Positions 53,211 to 61,136 of a DNA stretch of 64,000 bases are shown here, piece by piece. The first letter of the stretch is position 1. Every line of letters begins with the position of its first letter. The translations under genes and the position numbers were made by a program. Under the pieces are notes generated by a model. The model saw only the letters and a list, made by a program, of their open reading frames with translations. It did no database searches and was not told where the DNA came from. Origin of the DNA: Jannaschia helgolandensis (lineage in GTDB: Bacteria; Pseudomonadota; Alphaproteobacteria; Rhodobacterales; Rhodobacteraceae); NCBI RefSeq assembly GCF_900109285.1, contig NZ_FNZQ01000008.1, positions 1-64,000 on the forward strand, written 5' to 3'.

Positions 53211-55049
53211 CTAGCTCGCCAAAAGCGTCAGCGCGCCAACCAAGAAAGTGGCAAGTCCAAAGCCGATTAACTTCTGGAAATGGAACCAGCTTTCTACCAA
53301 CCAGCTCCCGTGGTCGATAGCTTTGTGCTTCTCGCTGAACTCGACTAGCGGCAAAGCGGTTTCGAGCGAGTACCAGAATTTCAGATGGAGCGGCCTGAGA
53401 AGCTCCGCGCTGCTGAACAAAGCAATCATGAAGCCAATGACGACGAGCGTGAAATACCAGTACACAGCGAAGAACGGGTAGACGCCATAGCCAACGACCC
53501 AACGCGATGAAGCGCGGGCTAGGGCGACCATAAAAAATTCGCTGTCTTGTGACAGATCGCGATGGCGGAACTTAGCATAGCGAATAGCTTTAGCCTTGCT
53601 CACTTGGCCGTTCTCACCCAGCACATCGGCTAGCTGCTCGTAAGGCTGTGGATCATAGCGATCGTCGCCCAGTCTGATGCCTACGAGCCAGTTCACAAGC
53701 CCCGCGGCGGTTTCGTCGCTCAGCGTATTGGCTACTCCGCCGAGCAGTCCCGCGAGGCGATCGTATGTGAAGCCGGAGAGGTCGGCTGAGATCCAACCGC
53801 CTTCCTTGTTCCGCCAAGAGGAAGTCCGAGACTGTAATACCACGACCGCGGTGTTGCGCAGATTAAGCCGCGCATTGACGCTCCAGATCGGATCATCAGT
53901 GTGATAGCGCCCTTCGCTGACCATGTTGGGCTGAAAAAGTACAATCTCATTAGCCGAACTTGCGGAAAAATCGAAATCGCCGTCGAACTTGCTTCCGGCC
54001 AGCAGCAGTGCTCCGGAGATGGATGCGCGAGAGATGTTCACCCTTTGAAAAGACGAGCCGCCTCGGAGAAATAGGTCGCGACCGACCGAAAGTCCTTCCG
54101 CGATGAACGAGCCCTCGAAGGTGGAGCCCATGGCATCCACCTGACCACCCACCTGAGCCCCATGAAGGGACACATCTTTGCTGGCTACAACCCCACTTAG
54201 CCCAATGCCACCTCCGACCGAAAGGTTGTCAGCACGGAGTGAGCCCTCGAAGTTCGAGCCGTTCGCGATCACCGAATTCCCCACATGCGCACCGCTAAGA
54301 TCGACGTCTTGAAATGACAGAACTTCTGTAAGATCTAAAGTGCCACCAACCGAAAGGCGTACCGCTCGGAACAACCCCTCGAAGGTCGAACCGCTAGCAT
54401 TTAACGAACCCCCTACTTTCGCGCTGTTTATGTCAACATCTCGAAAAGAAGCGCCGCCAAGATAAAGGTCGCCGCCGACCGAAAGCCCTTGCGCTGAGAA
54501 ACCGTATTGGAAGGCTGTGAAAGAAGAGGATGAAGGTCCAAAGGACGAGCCTATGAAACTCAAATCGCGATCAAAGTTAGCTCTAGTAAATGTGGCACCG
54601 CGGGGCATGTGGCTTTGTATCAGCGCAAATGATGGGGAGACTTTGACGTTATCCAGCTCGAGCGGTCCCCCCAACTTGGCGCACTGGATGAGCACCTGGG
54701 GCTTGGCAAGAGCCTCTACCCAGTGGGCGCGGGTAAGAATGAGGCGCAGGAATTCGGGACTGAGTACCCGGTGCTTAGGCACCTCCCCCTCAATCTCCGC
54801 AGGATTACAAGGCAGTTTATCAAAGCCGTCGGGCCCAGCCAACGCCATGCTTGCGATGCGGCCTCGACAGACTTGTTCCCATGCCCATTTCTCACCCTCA
54901 GTCCAACCTCCTGCAGGGCCGGGTTGGACTAAGTCGATTGGGCAAGCGTCGTCCCCAGGCATTGAGAAGGCACGCTCGAGAGTTTGTGCAATAGAGGGTG
55001 GAGCAAGAGTTACCGTTGTCAAAAGCAAACTCGCAATGAAAGTACGCAT
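53211..55049 (-). CDS. Exported repeat (beta-solenoid-like) protein with C-terminal membrane segments
   Basis: A 612-residue protein not matched to a named function. A signal peptide (about 1-21) precedes an extracytoplasmic region with four Cys (36, 61, 81, 123). Residues about 188-357 hold four 44-residue repeats with the pattern LSVGG, then V(D/S)(I/L), then a STFEG-like end, resembling a translocated pentapeptide-type solenoid. Next is DLSGFTYDRL (about 423-432), then DPQPYEQLADVLGENG (about 466-481), then two hydrophobic segments (about 520-545 and 593-612). The block order recalls proteins annotated as membrane-associated or pentapeptide-repeat proteins in other phyla; this is from memory. 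Base composition is visibly more AT-rich than both neighbours, suggesting transfer. It is alone, bounded by the bluB terminator and a quinone reductase gene. Confidence 0.8.
   Translation of the reverse strand: MRTFIASLLLTTVTLAPPSIAQTLERAFSMPGDDACPIDLVQPGPAGGWTEGEKWAWEQVCRGRIASMALAGPDGFDKLPCNPAEIEGEVPKHRVLSPEFLRLILTRAHWVEALAKPQVLIQCAKLGGPLELDNVKVSPSFALIQSHMPRGATFTRANFDRDLSFIGSSFGPSSSSFTAFQYGFSAQGLSVGGDLYLGGASFRDVDINSAKVGGSLNASGSTFEGLFRAVRLSVGGTLDLTEVLSFQDVDLSGAHVGNSVIANGSNFEGSLRADNLSVGGGIGLSGVVASKDVSLHGAQVGGQVDAMGSTFEGSFIAEGLSVGRDLFLRGGSSFQRVNISRASISGALLLAGSKFDGDFDFSASSANEIVLFQPNMVSEGRYHTDDPIWSVNARLNLRNTAVVVLQSRTSSWRNKEGGWISADLSGFTYDRLAGLLGGVANTLSDETAAGLVNWLVGIRLGDDRYDPQPYEQLADVLGENGQVSKAKAIRYAKFRHRDLSQDSEFFMVALARASSRWVVGYGVYPFFAVYWYFTLVVIGFMIALFSSAELLRPLHLKFWYSLETALPLVEFSEKHKAIDHGSWLVESWFHFQKLIGFGLATFLVGALTLLAS
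53979..54488 (-). repeat. Four tandem 132-bp coding repeats in the solenoid gene
   Basis: The 44-residue protein repeat is visible in DNA as a 132-bp period. On the plus strand the conserved block GAGCCCTCGAAG starts at 54109 and 54241, and its variant AACCCCTCGAAG starts at 54373. LSVGG starts at residues 189, 232, 276 and 320 and the FEG/FDG ends at 223, 267, 311 and 355. Copies have diverged in the centre. Confidence 0.75.
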
Positions 55050-55267
55050 CGGTCTTTTTCTTTCTTCCCGTTACCCCTCATTAGAGGGTTGGCACGGGTG
55101 CGCGCTCATGCATAGGGAAGAATAGTGCAGGCCTTGGTGTTGCGGCCGTAAGCCAGCCTTGGTGCAATAGCCGCCCAGTCCCGCAGAGCCGCCATATATC
55201 CCCACCCCCTACCCAACCCCCGCCCCCACCTGCTACCCCTGCCGCAACCCGAGCAGGAGCCACGCCG

Positions 55268-56254
55268 ATGACCCTCCCCACCACCATGCGCGCCGTCGAG
55301 ATCACCGCTCCCGGTGGCCCCGACGTCCTCCAGATCACCACCCGCCCGGTGCCGACCCCCGGCCCCGGCGACATCCTGATCGCCGTTGACCATGCAGGTG
55401 TGAACCGGCCCGATGCCCTGCAACGCGCCGGGGCCTATGACCCGCCGAAAGGTGCCAGCGACCTGCCCGGTCTGGAATGTTCCGGCACCGTCGTCGCCAC
55501 CGGTCCGAACGTCAGCCGCTGGCACGCGGGCGACAAGGTCTGCGCCCTGTTGCCCGGAGGCGGATACGCCGAATATGTCACCACCCCCGCAGACCACGCG
55601 CTGCGCATCCCCGAGGGGATGAGCATGGCGCAGGCCGCCGCCCTGCCCGAGACCTATTTCACCGTCTGGACCAATGTCTTCGACCGGGGCGGCCTGCACG
55701 GCGGCGAGCGCTTCCTCGTCCACGGCGGCACGTCGGGCATCGGCACGACCGCGATCCAGCTGGCCCGCAGCTTCGGCGCGCGGGTCTTCTCCACCGCCGG
55801 AAGCGATGAAAAGGTCGCCGTCTGCGCCGACCTCGGGGCCGAGGCCATCAACTACAAGGACGTCGATTTCGTCGATGTCCTGCGCGAGGCGGGCGGCGCG
55901 AACCTGATCCTCGACATGGTCGGCGGCGATTACATCAACCGCAACATCAGGGCGCTGGCCGATGACGGACGGCTGGTGCAGATCGCCTTCCTGACCGGCC
56001 CCAGGGCCGAGGTAAACTTCGCCCAGATCATGGTCCGCCGCCTGACCGTCACCGGCTCCACCCTGCGCCCGCAATCCAGCCTGGCCAAGGCCCGCATCGC
56101 CGACAGTCTGCGCGACAAGGTCTGGCCCCTGCTGGATGCCGGAAGCGTCGCGCCGGTGATGGACCAGACCTTCGATCTGGCGGACGCCGCCAAGGCCCAC
56201 GCAAGGATGGAAGCCGGCGATCATATCGGCAAGATCACCCTCAAGGTGCGCTGA
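55268..56254 (+). CDS. Quinone oxidoreductase, zeta-crystallin type (MDR family)
   Basis: A 328-residue medium-chain reductase lacking zinc ligands. AGVNRPDALQRAGAYDPP (about 43-60) and GLECSGTV are the substrate-domain blocks. HGGTSGIGTTAIQLA (about 152-166) is the NADPH-binding motif AxxGGxG-like of the QOR branch. It probably reduces quinones or enones with NADPH. It stands alone, followed after 112 bases by the alpha-hydroxy-acid oxidase gene on the same strand. Confidence 0.92.
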   Translation: MTLPTTMRAVEITAPGGPDVLQITTRPVPTPGPGDILIAVDHAGVNRPDALQRAGAYDPPKGASDLPGLECSGTVVATGPNVSRWHAGDKVCALLPGGGYAEYVTTPADHALRIPEGMSMAQAAALPETYFTVWTNVFDRGGLHGGERFLVHGGTSGIGTTAIQLARSFGARVFSTAGSDEKVAVCADLGAEAINYKDVDFVDVLREAGGANLILDMVGGDYINRNIRALADDGRLVQIAFLTGPRAEVNFAQIMVRRLTVTGSTLRPQSSLAKARIADSLRDKVWPLLDAGSVAPVMDQTFDLADAAKAHARMEAGDHIGKITLKVR

Positions 56255-56366
56255 ACGTCCCCCGGAACGTCCGACGTGGATCACCCGCGGATCACCCACC
56301 GTTTCGACAGCCCATTTCGCATCCGCCCACTGGCATCGCCGCCCGCTCCGTGGCAGGAACACAGGC

Positions 56367-57509
56367 ATGGATCTAGACGTCACCCACCCCGCCCTCTCCG
56401 ACCTGCGAACCCGCGCCAGACGCCGCATGCCGCATTTCGCCTTCGAGTACCTCGACAGCGGCACAGGCCGTGAAATGGGCCTGCGCCAGAACCGACAAGC
56501 CTTTGATAAGGTGAAATTCCGGCCTGCCATCCTGCAAGGCGAAATTGCTCCGGACCTGCAGTGCACCACGCTGGGTCATAGCCACTCCGCCCCCTTCGGC
56601 ATCGCGCCCGTCGGGTTGGCCGGAGTCCTTTGGCCCGACGCCGAACGCCACATGGCCGAAGCCGCCTGCCGCCTCCGCATCCCTTACGGCCAGAGCACCG
56701 TCGCCGCAGCTTCCCCCGAAGACACAGGCCCCATCATAGGCGACCTCGGATGGTTCCAGCACTACCCCGTCAACGACCCCGAAATTCGCCGCGACATGCT
56801 GGCTCGCATCAAGGCGTCCGGCTGGCGCGTGTTGACCGTCACCGTCGACGTTCCGGGCGAAAGCCGTCGCGAACGCCAACGCCGTGCTCATGTATCGATG
56901 CCGCCGGTAATGACGCCCCGGATCGTCGCATCAATCATGGCATGCCCTGCATGGGCCTTGGGAATGGCGCGCAAGGGCAAGCCTGAAATGGTCTTCCCCG
57001 GCAGTTACACCAAAGGCGAAAAGGGGGCCGACAGTTTCACCCACGCGGGCCGACTCATCCGCGCCTTCCCCGACTGGTCGTATATCGAGGCAATCCGCGC
57101 CGAATGGGATGGGCCGCTGGTCGTCAAGGGTGTTCAGGACCCGGACGATGCGGCGCGCCTGATCGACATGGGGGTCGACGCGATCTGGGTGTCGAACCAC
57201 TCGGGCCGCCAGTTCGAAGGTGGCCCCGCCGCACTGGATGCCTTGCCTCCGGTGGTTGAGCGGGTCGCAGGACGGGTGCCGGTTTATTATTGTTCAGGTG
57301 TTGAAAACGGACTGGATATCCTCCGCGCGATCGCCTTGGGCGCAGATTTCGTGTTTCTGGGCAAGGCCTGGTATTTTGCGCTCGCCGCTTTCGGGCCCCG
57401 TGGCATCGACCATCTGCACCATATCCTGACGGCAGACATGGTGGCGAACATGACGCAGATCGGAGCGCGGTCGCTCGCCGATCTGAAGGGTCGGCTGGTG
57501 ACAGGCTAA
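56367..57509 (+). CDS. FMN-dependent alpha-hydroxy-acid dehydrogenase (L-lactate dehydrogenase-like)
   Basis: A 380-residue flavoenzyme. [12 protein letters not shown] near the N terminus, [10 protein letters not shown] (about 73-82), [17 protein letters not shown] (FMN-site Lys) and [18 protein letters not shown] (catalytic His, about 275-292) define the LldD/glycolate oxidase family. The usual HGGRQ reads HSGRQ. It is expected to oxidise L-lactate or a related 2-hydroxy acid to the keto acid, passing electrons to the quinone pool or oxygen. Its 3' end overlaps convergent glpK by four bases. Confidence 0.9.
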   Translation: MDLDVTHPALSDLRTRARRRMPHFAFEYLDSGTGREMGLRQNRQAFDKVKFRPAILQGEIAPDLQCTTLGHSHSAPFGIAPVGLAGVLWPDAERHMAEAACRLRIPYGQSTVAAASPEDTGPIIGDLGWFQHYPVNDPEIRRDMLARIKASGWRVLTVTVDVPGESRRERQRRAHVSMPPVMTPRIVASIMACPAWALGMARKGKPEMVFPGSYTKGEKGADSFTHAGRLIRAFPDWSYIEAIRAEWDGPLVVKGVQDPDDAARLIDMGVDAIWVSNHSGRQFEGGPAALDALPPVVERVAGRVPVYYCSGVENGLDILRAIALGADFVFLGKAWYFALAAFGPRGIDHLHHILTADMVANMTQIGARSLADLKGRLVTG

Positions 57510-58990
57510 CGCGTCAAGGTGCGGGCGACGGCATCCTGCCAGCCCGCATATTTTTCGGCGCGGTCGGCTTCGTCCATCTTCGCCTCGAACCGTTCGTCCA
57601 GCGCCCAGGTCTCGGCGAAGCCAGCCTGATCCGGATAGACGCCCGCGCGCATCCCAGCCAGCCATGCAGCCCCCAGCGCAGTCGTTTCCAATACTTTCGG
57701 ACGGTCGACCGGCGCGCCCAGGATGTCGGACAGGAATTGCATCGACCAGTCCGACGCGCTCATCCCGCCATCGACCCGCAATACGGTATTACCCAGGTCG
57801 CCGCCGACGGTGGCGTAATCCGCTTTCATCGCCTCCAGCAGATCGCGGGTCTGATACCCCACGGATTCGAGCGCGGCACGGGCGAATTCCGCAGGACCGG
57901 ACCCGCGCGTCAGGCCGAAGATCGCGCCGCGGGCGTCCGGGTCCCAATGCGGGGCGCCAAGACCGGTGAAGGCAGGCACAAGATACAACCGCTGTTGCGG
58001 ATCGGCCTTGTCGGCAAGCGGTTGTGTGTCTGACGCCTGCCCGATGATGCCCAATCCGTCGCGCAGCCATTGTACGACCGCGCCCGCCACGAAGATCGAA
58101 CCTTCCAGGGCATAAGTCGGTTTGCCATCCAGTTGATAGGCAATCGTTCCCAGCAGGCGGTTGGTCGAGGTCACCGCAGTTTGACCCGTATTCAGAAGGG
58201 CAAAACAGCCCGTGCCATAAGTTGATTTCAGCATTCCCTTGTCGAAACAGGCCTGCCCGACAGTCGCCGCCTGCTGATCGCCCGCGACACCCAGAACCGG
58301 GATCGTGGGACCCAGCAGATCGGTTGTGCCGAAGTCGGCGGCGCAATCCTTGACCTCGGGCAGCATGTCCATGGGAATATCCAGAAGTTTGCAGATTTCG
58401 GCGTCCCAGCGACCTTCGTGGATATTGTAGAGCATGGTGCGCGCCGCGTTGGTCGCGTCGGTAACATGCGCACGGCCCTCGGTCAGCTTCCAGATCAGAT
58501 AACTGTCGACGGTACCGAACAGCAGTTTGCCTGCCGCGGCCTTCGCGCGTGCGCCCTCCACATTCTCCAGGATCCAACGCAACTTCGTACCCGAGAAGTA
58601 CGGGTCCATCAGCAGGCCGGTGCGCGCCGTCACCATCGGCTCGTGGTCTTTCATGTCACGGCAAAAGGCGGCAGTGCGGCGATCCTGCCAGACGATGGCG
58701 CGATAGACCGCCTCGCCGGTATCGCGATCCCAGACAACGGTCGTCTCGCGTTGGTTGGTGATCCCGATGGCCGCGATGCTGTCCGCATCGATATCGGCTT
58801 TGGCCACGACATCGCGACAGGTCTCGACCACCGTTCGCCATAGATCGGAGACGTCGTGCTCGACCCATCCGCTGTCTGGGAAATGTTGTGGGAATTCCTG
58901 TTGAGCGGTCGCGGTAATTTTCATCTGTGCATCGAAAAGTATGGCCCGACTCGATGTTGTGCCTTGGTCGATGGCAAGAATGTGGGTCAT
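57506..58990 (-). CDS. glpK: Glycerol kinase, GlpK
   Basis: A 494-residue FGGY-family kinase phosphorylating glycerol with [18 protein letters not shown] (about 5-19), the central [12 protein letters not shown] and [14 protein letters not shown] (about 405-418) are diagnostic, and the length is exact for GlpK. It supplies glycerol 3-phosphate to GlpD (38144-39697), though the two genes are far apart. It is transcribed alone from the region at 58991-59326. Confidence 0.96.
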   Translation of the reverse strand: MTHILAIDQGTTSSRAILFDAQMKITATAQQEFPQHFPDSGWVEHDVSDLWRTVVETCRDVVAKADIDADSIAAIGITNQRETTVVWDRDTGEAVYRAIVWQDRRTAAFCRDMKDHEPMVTARTGLLMDPYFSGTKLRWILENVEGARAKAAAGKLLFGTVDSYLIWKLTEGRAHVTDATNAARTMLYNIHEGRWDAEICKLLDIPMDMLPEVKDCAADFGTTDLLGPTIPVLGVAGDQQAATVGQACFDKGMLKSTYGTGCFALLNTGQTAVTSTNRLLGTIAYQLDGKPTYALEGSIFVAGAVVQWLRDGLGIIGQASDTQPLADKADPQQRLYLVPAFTGLGAPHWDPDARGAIFGLTRGSGPAEFARAALESVGYQTRDLLEAMKADYATVGGDLGNTVLRVDGGMSASDWSMQFLSDILGAPVDRPKVLETTALGAAWLAGMRAGVYPDQAGFAETWALDERFEAKMDEADRAEKYAGWQDAVARTLTR

Positions 58991-59326
58991 GTCGCGGCCT
59001 CCCTCTTTGCCAGTTGTTTGGCCGAGGTGGCGACGCGGAGCAAGGCAATCACCGCAGGTGGCACCTCCCGCCCTGTCAGATCGTTACCAAAATCCGGAAA
59101 TTCTCACAGACCGGAGAGCCAGAAACCCCGTTTCGTGAACCCGGTGCGCAAAGACAATATGATTGTGCACATATGCACCATTACCAGCAAATTATCACGC
59201 TTCTGTTCATTGAAAATGAGCATGGCACCCCGCATTTTACCCTCACCAGCAGGGCAGTATCGCCCTTCATCACCACCAGGGCCCGCCGCAATTCACAGGG
59301 TCCGCACCATGAATAGGACATTCGTC
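58991..59326. promoter_or_regulatory. Divergent region between glpK and a small secreted-protein gene
   Basis: A 336-base gap that must hold the promoters for both flanking genes. The clearest element is the inverted repeat GTGCA-CATA-TGCAC at 59165-59178, a plausible operator 175 bases from glpK and 149 bases from the rightward start. An AT-richer part at about 59150-59235 follows. No regulator can be named. Confidence 0.45.
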
Positions 59327-59662
59327 ATGAAAACCGTTTTCGCCTCCGCCCTGATCGCCGTCGCTGCGCTTGCTGTTCCGGCGACCGCAGAAGTTGCTTC
59401 CGGCTCAGCCGCCGCCGTCGCGCATTTCAATCAGGATTACGACAGCCAGGACAATCGCCGCACCCTGCGCAATGTCGACAACTCCACGTTTGTCTCGACC
59501 CGTTCGGGCAACCTCGATGTGGTCTATGGTAAGTTCAACGCCGACTATGACGGTCAGGATAACGTTCGCGGCCAGAACGGCGTGACCGTGATTTCGAACC
59601 AGCCGTCATACGGTGCCGGTATCTTCGCCGATATCCAACGCGCCAACGCGGAAGACGAATAA
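59327..59662 (+). CDS. Small secreted protein with a duplicated FNxDYDxQDN motif
   Basis: A 111-residue exported protein. A signal peptide (about 1-21, MKTVFASALIA then a PATAE cleavage region) is followed by a short acidic mature part. HFNQDYDSQDNRR (about 32-44) and KFNADYDGQDNVR (about 68-80) are two copies of one motif, 36 residues apart. The Asp-rich DYDxQDN pattern could bind a divalent cation. ATG 59327 has AGGA upstream; ATG 59309 is an alternative. I do not recognise the family. A strong terminator follows, so it is monocistronic. Confidence 0.75.
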   Translation: MKTVFASALIAVAALAVPATAEVASGSAAAVAHFNQDYDSQDNRRTLRNVDNSTFVSTRSGNLDVVYGKFNADYDGQDNVRGQNGVTVISNQPSYGAGIFADIQRANAEDE

Positions 59663-59713
59663 TCCAGAGACCGGGCGTGTCTCTCCTCCCAGGTCGCCCG
59701 GTCTGGATTGAAC

Positions 59714-59743
59714 CGCCCCCGTCAGAAATTACTGACGGGGGCG
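59714..59743 (+). terminator. Strong rho-independent terminator
   Basis: CGCCCCCGTCAG (59714-59725) pairs perfectly with CTGACGGGGGCG (59732-59743) over a six-base loop, followed by TTTT. It ends the small secreted-protein transcript and lies four bases from the stop of the convergent esterase gene. Confidence 0.9.
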
Positions 59744-59746
59744 TTT

Positions 59747-60397
59747 TCAATTCTGCGCTGTCGCCTGCGCCGCAAGTTCCACGACGCGCGGTCCGAATGC
59801 CGCAACGATCAGGCCCACGCCTTCACGATTCGGATGAATCCCGTCGGCCTGCAGATACCGTTTCCGCGCCGTCGCAAGATCGACTTCGGCAACGAGGGGC
59901 GACAGGAAGCTCCGCTCCAGCAAAACGCCGTATTTCCTGGCCAGGTCAGGATACATCGCATTGAAATCAGATTGATAATCCGGGCCGTAATTTCCCGGTG
60001 CCTCCAATCCGATCAGCAGTACTGGCAGATTGGCGTCACCGGCAATTCGGCTCAGGATGGCGTCAAGATTTTTGCGAGAAGACGCGACCGGCAATCCGCG
60101 CAACAGATCGTTGCCGCCCAGCGCCACGATCATCGCGTCCGTATCGTCCGACAGTGACCAGTCCAGCCGCGCCAGGCCGCCCGCCGTGGTATCGCCCGAT
60201 ACGCCTGCGTTCACGATTTCGACATCCGCGCCCGCGTCATCCAGCCACGCTTGCAGTTGCGGCACGAAACCCTGACCGTCCGGAAGGCCGTATCCAGCGG
60301 TCAGACTGTCGCCCAGAGCCACCACCTGAACCGGCTGGGCCATCGCGGATGTGCCTAAAATCAAGGCAGCGAATGAAAACTGAACCGACTTGTTCAT
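59747..60397 (-). CDS. tesA: Exported SGNH esterase/thioesterase, TesA-like
   Basis: A 216-residue periplasmic hydrolase. A signal peptide (about 1-19, ending AMA) precedes ALGDSLTAGYG (nucleophile Ser), the Gly in NAGVSGDTT, ALGGNDLLRG (Asn) and DGIHPN (Asp, His), which are SGNH blocks I, II, III and V. The start at 60397 gives the signal peptide; a further ATG at 60448 would overlap the divergent ABC gene start. It is divergent from the ybbA-ybbP pair, the same association as E. coli tesA-ybbA-ybbP. Confidence 0.9.
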   Translation of the reverse strand: MNKSVQFSFAALILGTSAMAQPVQVVALGDSLTAGYGLPDGQGFVPQLQAWLDDAGADVEIVNAGVSGDTTAGGLARLDWSLSDDTDAMIVALGGNDLLRGLPVASSRKNLDAILSRIAGDANLPVLLIGLEAPGNYGPDYQSDFNAMYPDLARKYGVLLERSFLSPLVAEVDLATARKRYLQADGIHPNREGVGLIVAAFGPRVVELAAQATAQN

Positions 60398-60446
60398 CCG
60401 GGTGAATACCCCATATGCCAAGGCACCCAACCGAAGGAGTTTCCCC

Positions 60447-61136
60447 ATGGTCCTGTCACTGCGCGACGTCTCGCTGTCGCTGCAAGGTAACGCCGGTATG
60501 GTGGATATCCTGCACAGCATCTCGCTTGAGGTCGCACGCGGTGACACGCTGGGGCTGGTGGGTCCGTCGGGGTCGGGCAAGTCGTCTCTCCTGATGCTGA
60601 TGGGCGGGCTGGAAAAGGCCACCGGCGGCGAGGTCATGGCACTTGGCAATGACCTGACCGAAATGGACGAAGACCAGCTGGCCCGCTTTCGCCGGTCACA
60701 TATGGGGGTGGTTTTCCAATCCTTCCACCTGATCCCGACGATGACGGCGCTGGAAAACGTCGCCACGCCGCTGGAACTGGCCGGGGTGGTGGATGCGTTC
60801 GACCGTGCGCAGGCCGAATTGCAGGCCGTGGGCCTAGGCCATCGCACCGATCACTATCCCGCGCAATTGTCGGGTGGCGAGCAACAGCGCGTCGCACTGG
60901 CCCGTGCCGCCGCACCACGTCCCGATATTCTGTTGGCAGACGAACCGACGGGCAATCTGGATCAGGCGACGGGAGAGGCGATCATGGATCTGCTGTTCGG
61001 CCTGCGCGACCGGTATGGTGCCACGCTGGTTCTGGTGACGCATTCGACGGAACTGGCAGCGCGGTGCGACCGCACGATCCGGCTGGTCGATGGACGTCTT
61101 GATACAGAAACCGTGAACGCAAAGGCCGCAGAATGA
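60447..61136 (+). CDS. ybbA: ABC transporter ATPase, YbbA/LolD type
   Basis: A 229-residue ATPase. Walker A GPSGSGKSS (about 38-46), Q-loop VVFQSFHLIPTMTALEN, signature LSGGEQQR (about 143-150) and Walker B ILLADEPTGNLD (about 163-174) are complete. ATG 60447 follows AAGGAG. It overlaps the permease gene by four bases. The MacB/LolD-type pair with TesA next door suggests a role in moving or releasing lipids or peptides at the envelope. Confidence 0.93.
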   Translation: MVLSLRDVSLSLQGNAGMVDILHSISLEVARGDTLGLVGPSGSGKSSLLMLMGGLEKATGGEVMALGNDLTEMDEDQLARFRRSHMGVVFQSFHLIPTMTALENVATPLELAGVVDAFDRAQAELQAVGLGHRTDHYPAQLSGGEQQRVALARAAAPRPDILLADEPTGNLDQATGEAIMDLLFGLRDRYGATLVLVTHSTELAARCDRTIRLVDGRLDTETVNAKAAE

